In this document: in pieces, positions 32,145 through 44,686 of the stretch
How the letters are laid out: each line of letters starts with the position of its first letter
Position numbering within the stretch: the first letter of the stretch is position 1
Assembly (NCBI GenBank): GCA_023053685.1
Contig: JALIGW010000003.1
Location: 142,841,508-142,905,507 of the forward strand
Reading direction: 5' to 3'
DNA: 64,000 nucleotides
From: Diadophis punctatus similis
Lineage: Eukaryota; Chordata; Lepidosauria; Squamata; Dipsadidae
Program-made: the position numbers and the translations under genes
Notes under the pieces: generated by a model
What the model was told of the DNA's origin: nothing
What the model saw: only the letters and a program-made list of their open reading frames with translations
Databases searched by the model: none

Positions 32145-32534
32145 CCATATTTTTCGGAGTATAAGATGTACCTTTCTACCCCCAAAAAGAGGCTGAAAAT
32201 TTGGGTGCGTCTTATACTCTGAATGTAGCTTTTTGAAGCTTTTTTTCAGCCCCAACGAGGCATTAACGATCTTCCTGGCTCTTACTGGCTTGCAGGCTTT
32301 TTCATTGCTACTCTCTCCAAAGAATGTTTGTTCCAGCCCTAAGTCTTTGCAGGTTTTTTTCATTGCTACTCACTCCGAATAAGGTTTTTTAAAGCCCTAA
32401 CCAGGGGGAAAAATAATGTGCTGAAGCTGACCAGACTAAGGACGCTAGCCAGATGAATACCTGGTAGGCAGATTTCCCCCCCCCTATTTTCCTCCCCAAA
32501 AACTAAGGTGCGTCTTATACTCAGAAAAATACGG
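32145..32534. mobile_element. TA-flanked MITE (same family as 5242-5747)
   Basis: The left end CCATATTTTTCGGAGTATAA and right end 'GAAAAATACGG' are flanked by TA (32143-32144, 32535-32536). The interior is shorter than in the other two copies (390 bp). Confidence 0.85.
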
Positions 32535-32593
32535 TAAACTTCCATTTTTAGATATCCCCATTTAATATATTTCTTGATAGGAAATTATGTACA

Positions 32594-32966
32594 CAGGTGG
32601 TCCCTGGCCATTTGAAGTTACAACATCACTGAAAAAAGTGACTTACGACCATTTTCCACAGTTATAACCATTACAGCATCCCCGTGTGATCAAAATTCAG
32701 ATGCTTGACAATTGACTCATATTTATGACAGTCGCAGTGTCCAAGGATCGTGTGAGCCCCTTTTGCGACCTTCTCACAAGCAAAGTCAATGTGGAATCCA
32801 GATTCACTTAACTGGATCTTCACCGTGTTACTAATTTAACAAGTGCGATTCATTTAACAGCTGTGGTGAGAAAGGTCGTAAAATGGGGCAAAGCTCACTT
32901 AACAAATGTCTCACTTAGCAACAGAGATTTTGGGCTCCATTGTGGTCGTAAGTAAAGGACTACCTG
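32594..32966. mobile_element. Pogo-like MITE ('CAGGTAGTCCTCGACTTACA' family)
   Basis: The left end CAGGTGGTCCCTGGCC and right end 'AAGGACTACCTG' are followed by TA. The interior has the family landmarks 'atcaaaattcagatgcttg' and 'gtgattcatttaacagc'-like strings. TA duplication and end pattern suggest pogo/Tigger. Other copies: 49401, 50126, 51784, 55153, 60291. Confidence 0.85.
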
Positions 32967-33250
32967 TATTTTATGTGTATTTAATTGCACAACATGTTTA
33001 CAGACCTAACCATAGTTTCACCTGGGAAACTGAGCATCTTAGATCAGATGCACCTTGGTATTACTTGATGACCTTCAAAAGATCATGTCCAGTTATTCTC
33101 CTATTGTTATCTGAATTGATTCACCCATCTCATCTCTTCTCTCATGGCTGGTTTGCTGGAAAGGGCAAATGACATGGGTAAATCTGGAAACACATTAGAG
33201 AATGGAACTCAACACCCAACACAGGATTGCTGTTTTCAGTAATATATGGC
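32967..33250. other. No gene seen
   Basis: This is unassigned sequence between two MITEs. Confidence 0.5.
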
Positions 33251-33518
33251 CAGGGGTGAAATGCTCCCAGTTCGCTCGTGCCTGTCGGTCGTCGGAGAGC
33301 CGGTCGCGAAGGCAGCGTGAGGCTCCACCTACCTGCCAGGACACCGCCATTTGAGTTCTTTTACCCTCTGCGCATGTGCAAAGCATTCTGTGCATGCGCA
33401 GAGGGTAAAAGAACTCAAATGGCGGCGTCCGGGTGGGTGGGCGGAGCATCGTGCTGCCTTCGCGATTGGCTCGCCGGCGACCGACAGGCACAAGCAAACC
33501 GGGAGCATTTCACCCCTG
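33251..33518. mobile_element. hAT MITE ('CAGGGGTGAAATGCTC' family) with inner palindrome
   Basis: Ends CAGGGGTGAAATGCTCCC and GGGAGCATTTCACCCCTG are perfect. An inner palindrome has arms 'gagttcttttaccctctgcg' (33352-33371) and its complement near 33398-33418. Flanks TATATGGC and CATATAGC agree at 6/8. Confidence 0.9.
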
Positions 33519-33986
33519 CATATAGCCCTGAAAAGCACATGGGAAAAGCACACTCTGGTGTTTAAGAGATAGTGCTAAATAAGATGTTAGAGTAATAATG
33601 AATGCAGGTTGCTTAATCAATTTAATGGTTATGACATATACGATAGCACAAAGGCTTACGATATGCATAGATTTATGATTTAAACTTGGGGGGGGGGAAG
33701 TCCAATTTGATTTAAATCAGAATCAGAATGTTGCTTCAAGAAGCTAAAATTCTGGATCTCTTCAAGCCATATTAGACAGAAGAGGCAAATATGGCCTATG
33801 CTCTGAGATACTGAGCATGAAAGCATAGCCAGGCACTGGATTTATTGAGCAATTTGCTCAATAGAAATACTGTCTAGTGGTGATGGGATTTGTAATCCAA
33901 CACTTTGGGGTGGCGGTGTAACATTGGCAGGCCTATGCGCTGGTTTTGCAGTTATGGGTGGATAAAATGGGAGGAGGAGGAGAAGT
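33519..33986. other. No gene seen
   Basis: This is unassigned sequence before the TTC array. Confidence 0.5.
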
Positions 33987-34018
33987 CTTCTTCTTCTTCT
34001 TCTTCTTCTTCTTCTTCT

Positions 34019-34050
<32 letters not shown>

Positions 34051-34051
34051 C

Positions 34052-34092
<41 letters not shown>

Positions 34093-34106
34093 TTCTTCTT
34101 CTTCTT

Positions 34107-34171
<65 letters not shown>
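33987..34171. repeat. (TTC)n then (TTA)n array
   Basis: About 150 bp of TTC with a few TTCC interruptions is followed by about 12 TTA units. Long polar frames on both strands here are repeat artefacts. Confidence 0.95.
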
Positions 34172-35827
34172 GCTATCATTTGATATTGGGCTCAAGTTAT
34201 GGAATCTAGATTTAAAGCCAAAAGAAATCATGCTCATTTCTTTCTTTCTTTCTTGAGAACTGCAGTACAAACAAAAGGGCAAATAACAATGAATGCTAAA
34301 GTTGCCTGAGATCAAATGAAAATAATAATATCAAATACTGCTCAGTAAGAAAACTCAAAATACATCCTGGGTATGTAAACAGATACAGTTGATCAATCCT
34401 TCACGACGCTGTCTGGTTTTACTAAAGTTGTGGTTCTAGCAAGGTCATCCATGAGATACAAGGGCCTTGATCACCTTCTCTACAGTTTAATTTGCTGTAT
34501 AATATATTTAATGTATTACCTAATTGTAACTTTATTGTAAATTAATGTATGTCAACTGGACATAGCAGAGTGGTGAATTATGGGCTAATTTTAGGTTAAG
34601 GGAATGAGAACTGTTTTCTCCAATTAAAGTCAGCTATTCCACTATGGCTACCTGGGAGGACCTGTCAATGGAGTTTTTTTATTTTTATTTTTAAAGATTT
34701 CAGTGGAAATCTTGATATGAATGATTATTCGAATGATGAGTGTGTTGTTCTAATATAGAGTTTATGGTATCTTCGTGAACTTATGTAAGTTTATCAGCCT
34801 TTCTAGAACATTCAGCATTAGGGATGATGAAATATGGAAGGGAATTTAGCTCAAATATAATAGCTGGAAGTTTTGATATGCCTTTAGAGCTGAAAAACTG
34901 TTATATTCCCGTGTGAAAAAGTATTCTTCATATTGCAGTATAGTGTAAACTAAAATGACAAAATGGATAAATGAATTATTTGCCCATAATACTTTGGGCA
35001 GATTTGCTAAATACTTACTAGGAATAAAAGAAAACCATCATATAGTGTATTCCTTCCAAGAATGTCCTGTTAAGGACAAGGAAAATCTTATTAACCAAGG
35101 ACCATGGACAGTTCCTTGCTAGAGTGGTAATTTAAATATGATTTTTAGACACTGGAGAGAAATAATCTTTCAAACAATAGAAATTAAAAGTTTTTGTTTT
35201 CAGAAGACATCCCCCTCTCCCTCCCTCCCTCCCTCCCTCCCCCCTCTCTCTGCAGTCATCAACATTTGTATTTATTTATCTTTTTCCCCTCTGGGGAGAA
35301 GAATTTTCTTGTTCTCCACTCCAGTTTCCCTTTGACTTCTAGAAGGAAAGCATGTCTCCTCCAATGCTATTTTACGTAAGCCTTTTCACACATATGGGCC
35401 TGCACCAGAATGTCTTTCCACTCTGGATGACATACTGTCTTTGCAAACAGATTACACAGTAATCACAATATATCCCTCACAGAACATCTTAGCAAAACAA
35501 ACATACTCTCTCCAGGCATGTAATACTGAAAGTAGTTTGGGGAATCTTCTGATAAAGGAATATATACACTGCATATTTTCTGGCTGACCACATCACACTT
35601 ACCAAGTATATCTGGTTTCTGTCAAAGCTTAGAAAACAGCAGGCTAAGAGGTCATCACAGTCTGCCATGAACTGTATGGAAATAAGCTGAGGAAACTTAG
35701 ATCCTTCTTCCCAACCCCCTTTTTTAATTCAGAAAGGAAAGAAAGGGCAATTTGATTATTATTATGTTTTGTTGCACAGTCAGACAGATGTTCAGACTGG
35801 AGCTGGCATTTTTATCTACCTATCGAG
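34172..35827. other. No gene seen
   Basis: About 1.6 kb of AT-rich DNA. A (CCCT)n run occurs at about 35208-35241. Confidence 0.5.
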
Positions 35828-36106
35828 CAGTGGTGGGTTCCTACCGGTGCGGTCCAGTGCGCCGTTCCTGTAGGGACCCACTGATTACGCAATTTGCACA
35901 TGACGGCTCCAGTGCCATCTTCTCCAGTCCGTCGTGTGGCGCCATCTTTTTTCTGGATTTTTTGGGCTTTTTTTGCTTCCTGCGCATGTGCGGAAGCAAA
36001 ATCATGCGAGGGGATGCGCACGCATAGTGTGTGTGTGTGCGCGTGAGCGAAATGAAATGATGCACACGCAGCACACCGGTAGGCAGGTAAGAGGAAACCA
36101 CCCCTG
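35828..36106. mobile_element. hAT MITE ('CAGTGGTGGGTTCC' variant)
   Basis: The left end CAGTGGTGGGTTCCTACCGG and right end 'GGAAACCACCCCTG' are flanked by CTATCGAG (35820-35827) and CTATTGAG (36107-36114), a 7/8 duplication. The interior includes 'tgcgcatgtgcggaag'. Confidence 0.9.
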
Positions 36107-36184
36107 CTATTGAGTCCTTCTCAAGAATCTGGGATAGGTAGATGTTGCTGTTTGATGGTTAAAGGTATCATCACAGGATGTAAG

Positions 36185-36455
36185 CTCTTTCAAGTAATGT
36201 TGTCTTTTGCAGGAGGCCGGTGTGATTTTGTCAATGCCAATAGTGTTCAAGTGGAGCTCCAGATGTTATGGAATTGCACCCGCTATTACTTTTGGTACTA
36301 TCTTTGCTTTCTTTTGCCGTAGTTCTGCTTTCATCTGCAGGCCTTTGTATTTTGTGGTTTTCTCCAATTCTTTCTCTTCTCTTATGGTGTTTCCATGTAT
36401 AGCAATATCTACTATCCAGACTTTTTTTGCTAAGTCAGGAATGAACATCTTAGTA
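36185..36455 (-). mobile_element. R4/Dong-like LINE fragment, antisense
   Basis: The minus strand reads 'KVWIVDIAIHGNTIREEKEL', 'KYKGLQMKAEL' and 'IVPKVIAGAIP', then after a shift 'NTIGIDKIT'. It is collinear with the 30067 copy. It is degraded and has lost its 3' tail. Confidence 0.7.
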
Positions 36456-36569
36456 CATTTGCATAATTAAAAAAACCTGACTGATATTTCTGTCCAACAT
36501 TAATTTCAGATATATTGTCATTTCCAATGTTATTGTAACTTTGGAGTCCACCCATGCTGGTCAGTTAAT

Positions 36570-36632
36570 CGGTCATTCAATCATTCAATCATTCAATCAT
36601 TCAATCATTCAATCATTCAATCAGTCAGTCAG

Positions 36633-36685
<53 letters not shown>

Positions 36686-36688
36686 GCA
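36570..36688. repeat. (ATTCA)n / (ATCA)n array
   Basis: 'tcattcaa' repeats grade into 'tcag' and then about 15 'tcaa' units. Confidence 0.9.
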
Positions 36689-37295
36689 TCAATAGATTCC
36701 CAAACTCATTCCCAAACTGGACAAAGTGAAGAACAGAGCCCATGAGGGGTTTGGTAAACTAAGGAAGAAGAAATTATGACTAATAGCTGGGAGTAAACTT
36801 TGGACTGTCCCGGGAATTTTTCAAGTACATAAGTCCATTTCTATGTTTGAGTAAGTCTTTGACAAGAAGTAGGACTGTAACTATATTCTTCTTCTTGTGC
36901 CATATCCATCATCGGATGTTGGCGATCATGTTGGCGATCCTATTTTTATCAACAGCCGCACAAAAATGTGCTGTTGAGTTTCGTCCAAACCAATCCCTTA
37001 GATTTTGAAGCCTTGATGTTCTTCTGCCTGGAGGATTAATTGAAGTATGCCGTATTTTTCCGGGTGTTGCATCACATGTCCAAAACATTCTAACTTTTGC
37101 TCTCTACTTACCCTTTAACTAGTGGATTTGTCTCACGTCATGGCAGTAGTGCTGCGCAAACTCCAATCAATATCAAGTGATGTCAACTAAGTAGTGAATT
37201 TACTATGCCTGAAGTACTGTGGAAAATGAAAATTACAGACCTCTGTTTAAAGGGGAACTCTAGGAGAAGAACCTGTGTTTGCAGATTGCCTAGAG
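36689..37295. other. No gene seen
   Basis: This is unassigned. 'ccatatccatcatcggatg' and following resemble a decayed LINE but I cannot support a call. Confidence 0.4.
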
Positions 37296-37431
37296 CAGGA
37301 CTGTCAAACTCCCGGCCAGAGGGCTGGATGTGTCACGTGCTGGCCGCGCCCACGCCTGGTTTAGCAAAGGGGGGGGAAAGTCCCTATAAGTCATGTTACA
37401 CCGCTGTGATGACGTGACATTGACACCCCTG
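37296..37431. mobile_element. Short hAT MITE ('GTGTCAAAC' family)
   Basis: Left end CAGGACTGTCAAACTCCC; the right end 'ATTGACACCCCTG' has one base inserted or changed. Exact 8-bp duplication GCCTAGAG at 37288-37295 and 37432-37439. Confidence 0.95.
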
Positions 37432-37627
37432 GCCTAGAGAATCTATTATTCAGAGAATATCTTGAGATATGCACCTTTTACAAGATCTGATACAATTTAC
37501 TTGAATCACCTCTGGAGTGTATGGAATATTTTAGAGAAAAATTCACCATGCCTATTAAGGGTAGAAATGCTGTTGTTCCCTCTTCAGGGAGAAATGAGGT
37601 GTTATTTTCCCAAATGAAGGTAAATAT

Positions 37628-37855
37628 AGCAATAACAATAGCACTTAGGCTTATATACAGCTTCACAGTGCTTTACAGCCTTCTCTAAGCGATTTACAGA
37701 ATCAGCATATTGCCCCCAACAATCTGGGTCCTCATTTTACTGACTTCGGAAGGATGGAAGGCTGAGTCAATCTTGAGCCAGCGAGGATTGAACCCCTAGC
37801 AGTCAGCAGAGCTAACCTGCAATACCGCATTCTAACCACTGCACACCATGGCTCA
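37628..37855 (-). mobile_element. tRNA-derived squamate SINE, antisense
   Basis: Reverse reading gives 'agccatggtgtgcagtggtt' (tRNA-like head), 'gaggacccagattgttgggg', 'cttagagaaggctgtaaagc' and 'tatataagcctaagtgctat'. The same family is at 44687-44920 (antisense) and 46945-47204 (sense). I recognise the family by wording; its formal name is uncertain. Confidence 0.8.
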
Positions 37856-40800
37856 TACGTACATTGTACATAAATACGTACAATGTTTCCTTGTTATGCA
37901 CATTAACTTTCCAAATATATGCTCCTTAACTCTCTGTCTCCCACCTACAAGCACAGGAGTTACTGCTGAAATTCCTCCCACATATGTGAAACGTAACATC
38001 AGAAGCCAATCAGACAATGCCAAACCAAATTAAAAATTAAGCAAGACCCTAGAAGTACCCTTCCCCCAAAGAATTGTGCGGAACAATATATCTAGTGCTG
38101 GGTTTCCTCCGTTTCTTTACAATCTAGTACTTCATTAAAAATGCAGGAAAGACCTGAAAAGAAAAGGGGGGGAAAGACCCCAACTTTGATGACTGGCTCT
38201 TAGCTGTGAATGTTACGTTCAAACAAACTATTATGTACACAATGTTTTCAACGAAATCAAGCTCTAGAAGTAGCTGTAACCTGAACAGGAAAATAATTGG
38301 GTAGAGCTTTCCTGAATATCTCTCTAGAGCTCAGCCTTCCACTGATACCTGTAATTATGAAATGCATTTTCTGATTGGTATTTCAAGTGTCATTGGCAAA
38401 ACCCAACCCACAAATCACTCATGTGCTTGGATTCCTGCCATCTGCTCTGCTCTATTATTATTTCATAATGGTGATTATTTCTATTAAGTTCTCAGCTGAA
38501 TGTGTGGGGTTGGCTAAAAAAATTAAACACAGCTCAGTGAATGATATGGAGTGGTCTGAGATACATACTTAAGAATAGTATATAATATGTACTATTAAAA
38601 ATATCTTGGTATAATATTTCTGAGCGCTGAACTGAAGCAGAAGTCCCATGATTGGATTAAAGCTAATATTAACAGTTTTGCACATTTTGCTGTGTCCTGC
38701 AACCAGGAGTTATCTTTTTAATTTTCTAAAACACTTTTCTCTGTCGATTCTGAAGATCTGGAACAAGGAAGGGTGTTTCAACATGGAAACCCACTGGAAA
38801 ACAAAATAAAGCAATTATGGGTGTCATCCAGTGAAGACATGTGCGCTGCTTCTGTATTAAGAAAGCTTAAATATGCTCGGTTGTTCAACGAAACCATTTA
38901 AAAAATGATTATATGTGCTGGCTTGGAAACTAACGGGATCTGGTCCACATAGCATCATTGTCATATGGCTGTCATAAGCAGAGGTAAAGGCTGTTTGGGG
39001 TGCTCTGTTCTATCTTTACAATGGACATAATTGCTAAACCTAATACTTTCCCAAGACACAGTTAGTGCAGCAATGGCAACCAATGACTATGATGCAATGA
39101 CTATTATACTATTTTCAAGCAAAAGTAATTCTTTTTGTCAGTAGTCACCATTTGTGGGTTAAACCAACAAATAAGCAAACAAACCAACTAGCAAAGTTTT
39201 CTCAGACATCCATCTTGGTTTTCAGGCAAATATCAGTTCCCAGGATGACTTGTGCATATTAGTGCATGTATGTGTATGTGTGTATATATATATGTGCGTG
39301 AGACAAATCTCCTGCCTTCTACTGCTAGGTTCATAAACTAAAAAAATGGCATATAAAAAAAATGGAGTGAGGGGGGGAAAAAGCAATGCTACTGATCAAG
39401 TGAAGCTCAGGTTGATTCATTCTTGTTGGCTATCTTGCTTGAATAGAGGTTGTAGAATAGGACCATATTTCTCCTTTTCCTGTTCTGTGAAGTGAAATGA
39501 AGCTGTGAGATGCAGCTTCTTTCCCCCTCTCTTTAGTTGGAGATTTTCTCCAACTAAACAAGTTCTGCAACCTTCTGGATGATTTCCTTTGGTTACTTCT
39601 CCAAGAGCAGAAATTATAATGTGCCCTCTTTGTTCTGAAGTCCCATTAAAAGCAGGGGGAAAAGAGACAAAAAGAGAAAGCTTTGTCAGAGAGAAATAAT
39701 ATTGCAATATATCTTAAGGAGTTAGTCTGAGACAGAAGCGTTGTTATACAGAAGTTTTTATATACATAGCATTTTTATATAAGCGTTGTTATATAAATGT
39801 TTATCTTTATCTCTCTCTTTCTGCCTGTCTATCCATTTCTCTCTCTACTCTCTCCCTCCCTCCCTCCCTCCCTATTGTATCTACCTACCTCATTGCCCAT
39901 CATCTCAGACTTATCCCCTGCTTCTACCACAATATGTTAAAGGGCTTAGATTTAATGCTGGATATACCAATATCTTTAACATTTTTTTATTCCTGGCATA
40001 GGGGTAACTTAGAAAATAAAACTAGAGCTGCAATTCACAGTGGTTGGTAAGGATCCTGTCTCCATTTTTGTGAAAGCGATTCCAAGAAACCCAGTGGATC
40101 CTATCCTTAAAACATGCTACATGCCATAAAGCGCTATGTGACGGTTTGTAAGAAATGCCCAGTTACTTTTCAGAAGATGATGCGAAGCACATATATTCGA
40201 ACGAGGCTGAAAGTACTTTTTGGCAAGCTATTCCTTTGGCTGGAAGTCCTTCCCCTTAATTTAACGGATGTGAAGGCTGATTTCTCAGTGTTGAAGACAA
40301 ACAGCCAACTCGTATTCTCAGTGCAATATACTGGTTACAATGGCGGCTTTGATCAGGAAGATGTGATTTTGAATGCCACTTTAGTCTTGGGTGAGCATCG
40401 GCTAATTACTTTTTCTTATGCCAGTCTATCTCCAAGGATGGTGGAGAAGTAAAAACAGCACAACCTCTCCGAAGGCTTTTGAGATAACATGTGAGAAACG
40501 CATTGCCAGTGGGAATGTAAAATAATTATTCCTCTTTTGTGTCACTGAAAAAGGTTCTTGATCTAAGCCCTGGCAAACATTGACAGAGTAATAAAGTAAG
40601 CCTTTGTTCTGGACAATATTTAAGAAATGCTCTTAATACCTGGATATATATTAAGACAAAGCATTTCTATTAACGATTCCTCTGAGGAACGCATCCCCCT
40701 CAGTTCCCAAGCGGGCTCATTTATGCTGTTGTGGATTGAGCTATAACTCCCTGGGTCCTATCATTTCATGATTCTGGCATCACAAGGCAGAATGGCTAAG

Positions 40801-41217
40801 CGAGCAATTCATTTCTGCAGTAAACCTAATAAATACATATTTGAAGAAAAACTTACTGGGCCTGTACAATAACATGTTTTTTTAAGATGAAATAACCCTG
40901 CTCTTTTGAATTCCATTTCCTAGCCAAAGCATAACAGGGGTTAGAGCACAGTATAGACTAATTGCCTACATAATTTCATTTTATGAAACAAAGGGCTTTA
41001 AAAATTATAGGGTTATATAAAAGCATCTGAAGCCACTAAGTCAGTTTTGGGGTGGTTTTTTTTTTTGCTTACACAAAAGAAACAGTGGTTTATACATGGT
41101 GTGAACTGTAACAAAAATGGGGGGGGGAAATGGGAGAGAAAATATGTTAGAATGTTCAACTGGATACTAAACTTGTATTTGAAGCTGTATTTCTCAAACC
41201 TGATACATGCATACATA
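37856..41217. other. Longest stretch without recognised element
   Basis: About 3.3 kb without MITE or LINE signatures, apart from CT-rich runs at 39810-39873. A 112-codon frame at 40114-40452 has no motif I know and no splice context. The 40640-40830 part looks single-copy. Confidence 0.45.
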
Positions 41218-41219
41218 TA

Positions 41220-41782
41220 CAGTGAACCCTCGTTTTTCGCGGGGGTTACGTTCCAAAAAGAACCCGTGATAGGCGAAATCCTTGAAGTAGTAACCTTTAT
41301 TTTTTTTACAATTATTATACAATGAAATACTCCATAATACATTGAAACCAAAGAACAAAACCTTTTTACAGGCCCAAGCATTTGTTTAACAAATAAAAGT
41401 ACTGTATAAACATTTTTTTTACAAATAACTACTGTACTGTAAAATAATAATTTTAATCATCAATACGAACTGAAGGCTTCAAATTGCGGAGATCAGCACC
41501 GCCCCACTGCGACCCGAGTCATTGGATTAGAATGGGAGAAAATGAAAAATGATTATGAAAAAAATACAAAGTACAGTAGGACAAATAGTGACTCACGTGT
41601 ATTTCACTGCTCTTGGCAAGCTGTTTTACGTACGTGTATAAACCGCAACGTTATTGACACACAGTTAGAGAAGAAGTGGAGAGACTGTTTAGCCAATCAG
41701 AATGCAGAACACAATGCACGATGCAAATCCGTGAAGCAGCGAGACCGTGAAAGGTGAACCGCGATATAGCGAGGGTTCACTG
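41220..41782. mobile_element. Tigger/pogo-like MITE ('CAGTGAACCCTCG' ends)
   Basis: The left end CAGTGAACCCTCGTTTTTCG and right end 'CGAGGGTTCACTG' are flanked by TA (41218-41219 and 41783-41784). Subterminal 'cgcgggggttacgttcc' and 'gcgatatagcg' are typical. It is 563 bp with no transposase frame. Confidence 0.9.
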
Positions 41783-41901
41783 TACACACAAGCACAGAAA
41801 ACGGATATCGGAAATGATACCTATTTATAAGCTGCTCAGAGAATTTTGTTCTGGGATGGTGCAGAAATCTAGAAAAAAAATAAAATGTTTATACCATAGA
41901 T

Positions 41902-42273
41902 CAGGGGTGTCAAACTCAATTTCATTGAGAGCTGCATGAGGGTTGTGTTTGACCTTGGGAGACCAGGATGGGCGTGGCCAGGGTGGGCATGGCCAACTCA
42001 ACATCACTTGTGTCGGGGGTGCCTTTGGCGGCCCAAGCACTCTGCCAGAGAAAACAGGCTCCCGAGTTCCTTTTTCTCCTGCAACGGCCTCCTGCAACCC
42101 TCTCCCGGCAAAAATGGAGCTCAGGAGGGCCGCCTGTGCCCCTCACGAGCTCCATTTTCACTGGCAGAGGCACCGTGGGCCGGTCCTTCTCTGTTTCCAG
42201 GGCAACCCCATGGGCCAGATCTAAGCACCCCGTGGGCTGGATCCGGCCCCCGGGCCTTGATTTGACACCCTTG
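41902..42273. mobile_element. Long hAT MITE ('GTGTCAAACTC' family)
   Basis: The left end is CAGGGGTGTCAAACTCAA and the right is 'TTTGACACCCTTG'. The interior ('atttcattgagagctgcatg', 'ggcgtggccagggtgg') matches 43011-43416 and 54083-54402. Flanks agree only partly (5/8). Confidence 0.85.
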
Positions 42274-43010
42274 ACCTGGATAGATATATTTTTGCAACAC
42301 AAATTCTTTTCATTGCTTGCTGCCAGAACTCTCTGCTAAGCATCTTTCAATAGACTAACTCCTTGCAATATCTTATTCGCCAAATTTTTGGGTATGACAT
42401 TTTGGGGAATGAGGGTCAAACTAAAATGCATACTGTAAGGTACTAAGTCTGAATTCAAACTTTATCTTCCCCGTGAGCCCATTGCTATCAAGTTCCTATC
42501 ATTTCTCATCTGTAACAATCAAAAAGTCAAAAGTCTTGACACTCTACAGAATCATAGTGACAGTACTATATAAAACACCGAAGCTCCTGTTTTGCAGAAG
42601 AATGATGAAAGATAGAACAGTCTATTACAAGAGCTATGGGGACATTGGTCAAAATGACACTCATACGCTGAAGCTTCTTGTTCTTTAGCAATGCTCATCT
42701 ATATTTGGAGAACTTATCTCCTTGTCTGCTGCTGCGAAGCATGGGAATGTATTCAGGCAATGTTAAGAAAGGGAAGAATTTGGCACGAGGTGCTCATGAG
42801 GTGTGTAAGGATTATATACAGTAAATATGATGTTAAATTGAGAAAGGTGAAGGCAGACAGTTTTAATAGATACTGCAATATTTCCAGTGGAAAAAGAAGC
42901 CAAAATAACACATCTCTTATGGTTCTCACTTCCCTGTTTCTTCATCCCTTATGCTCATTCCTTCATCATAGTTTACTACCCTCTCATCCTCTCTATAGAG
43001 CAGGGGTATC
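42274..43010. other. No gene seen
   Basis: This is unassigned sequence. Confidence 0.5.
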
Positions 43011-43416
43011 AAACTCGATTTCATTGAGGACCGCATCAGGGTTGTGTGTGTTTGACTTGGGGGGGCTGGGGGGGGGCATGGCCAGCTTGACGTCACTTGT
43101 CTCGGGGGCACCTATGGTGGCCTGAGTTATCTGCCAGCGAAAATGGGCTCCTGAAACTCTCTGCCAGCAAACATGGAGCTTGGGAGAGCCGCAGGCCACC
43201 CTCGTGAGCTCTCTTTTTGGCTGCAATGGCCTCTTGCAACCCTCTGCCAGCAAGAACAGAGCTCGGGCAGGCCGCACGCAGCCCTCCCTAGCTCCGTTTT
43301 TGCTAGCAGAGGCACAGGAGGCTGGTCCTTCGCTGTTTCCAGGGCGGCTCTGCGGCCCAGATCTAAGCACCCTGTGGGCCGGATCTGGCCCCTGGACCTT
43401 CAGTTTGACATTCCTG
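43011..43416. mobile_element. Long hAT MITE ('GTGTCAAACTC' family)
   Basis: Ends CAGGGGTATCAAACTCGA and 'AGTTTGACATTCCTG'. It shares the interior of 41902-42273. Flanks CTATAGAG and CTATATGA are partly alike. Confidence 0.85.
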
Positions 43417-43444
43417 CTATATGATATATGGGGTAGCATCAACT

Positions 43445-43775
43445 TACAACTGGTTAGTTAATGACTATTTGACATTGCAGTGCATCCCAAGAAAGGTATT
43501 TGCCACCTGGATTTGAAGTTCCAAGGGCTGCCCCCATGTGGTCGTATGGTACCATCTGGGGTGCTCTTTGTGGCTGTTTGCAGCATCCTGTAGTCACATT
43601 TTTTTAAACCAGACATCAGTGTTTGCTTCTGATTTCTGGCAAAAAACACCCATTGCGGACAATGGGTTTGCTTAATGACTATGGTGTGGGCTTAACAATC
43701 GCCCCCACCAAATGTCATAAAATTGGATTGGTCATGTGAAGACCTGCTTAATGACCGGCACAACTTACGACTGTA
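43445..43775. mobile_element. Degraded MITE related to the pogo-like group
   Basis: Minus-strand wording ('gtcgtaagttgtgccggtca', 'caaacccattgtccgcaatg') and terminal 'cttacaac'-type strings resemble the pogo-like family, but the ends are lost. Assignment is tentative. Confidence 0.5.
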
Positions 43776-44069
43776 ATTCCAGGCTCAATTATAGCTACCG
43801 CAGGGAACATATATAATTAGCATATGTTAAACAAACTACACATGTTTAGTTTTTAAAAGGGATGCAGCTCAGAAATAATTTCAGGAAAGATGATACTAAC
43901 AATTACTGTAAAATAATTAGTGCAACAATTCAATTTAGGGCACAAACATATTATCTATAGTTGTGTGCCTCTGTTTGCATCCATTTTAAGTTTTGATGTG
44001 GCTAAAATATTTAATCCCAATGCCTGAGCAAATAAACGTATTTGAGTCTGACACCCAAAGGACACATGG
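43776..44069. other. No gene seen
   Basis: This is unassigned sequence. Confidence 0.45.
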
Positions 44070-44337
44070 CAGAGGTGATATTCAGCAGGTTCTGACCAGT
44101 TCTGGAGAACCGGTAAAGGAAATTTTGAGTAGTTTGGAGAATCAGTAAATACCACCTCTGACTGGCCCCGTCCCCATCTATTCCCTGCCTCCCAAGTCCC
44201 AGCTGATCGGGAGGGAATGGGGATTTTGCCGTAACCTTCCCCTGCCACGCCCACCAAGCCACACTCACCAAGCCACACCACACCCACCAAGCCATGTCCA
44301 CAGAACCGATAGTAAAAAATTTGGAATCCCACCACTG
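44070..44337. mobile_element. hAT MITE (relative of 24488-24790)
   Basis: The left end is CAGAGGTGATATTCAGCAGG and the right 'GGAATCCCACCACTG'. The interior has 'accagttctggagaaccggt' and 'gccacgcccaccaagccaca' as in 24488, in opposite orientation. Confidence 0.8.
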
Positions 44338-44686
44338 GATGGCATTTGTTCCCTGCATACATTTGAGAGGACCCCCACAGTCAGGGCCCTACCCAGAACA
44401 GGGACAGCAGATAGTGCTAATGAACCAGAGAAATCTTGTAGAAAAAGCTGAACTGTGAATGGTAATCTTAGATTGTAAGAAGAAGACTCGGAGCCATGAA
44501 GATCCTCTCTTTTCAGTTATGACCCCATTTCTTCGAGGGACATAACAGAGCAACGTCCCAGGAATTTTTTCCAATGTGATATTCCCTTGTTTTAGTAAAC
44601 CTATTCTCTCCTTTTTTATTTTTGATCCTTGCTAGTTTGGCATAACTCTCTTGCATATTCTAATTTGGCTTAGCGCTCAGCACGTA
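44338..44686. other. No gene seen
   Basis: This is unassigned sequence. Confidence 0.45.

Noticed and set aside
33842..34315. Ser-, Phe- or Arg-rich frames
   Set aside because: They are translations of the TTC/TTA array.
36541..36729. Frame rich in Ser/Gln/Asn
   Set aside because: It is the (ATTCA)n/(ATCA)n array translated.
40114..40452. 112-codon frame in single-copy-looking DNA
   Set aside because: No recognised motif, no splice or promoter context; this length can arise by chance. Worth only a conservation check.
41936..42265. 109-123-codon frames in several registers
   Set aside because: They lie wholly inside the hAT MITE at 41902-42273; GC-rich non-coding sequence stays open by composition.
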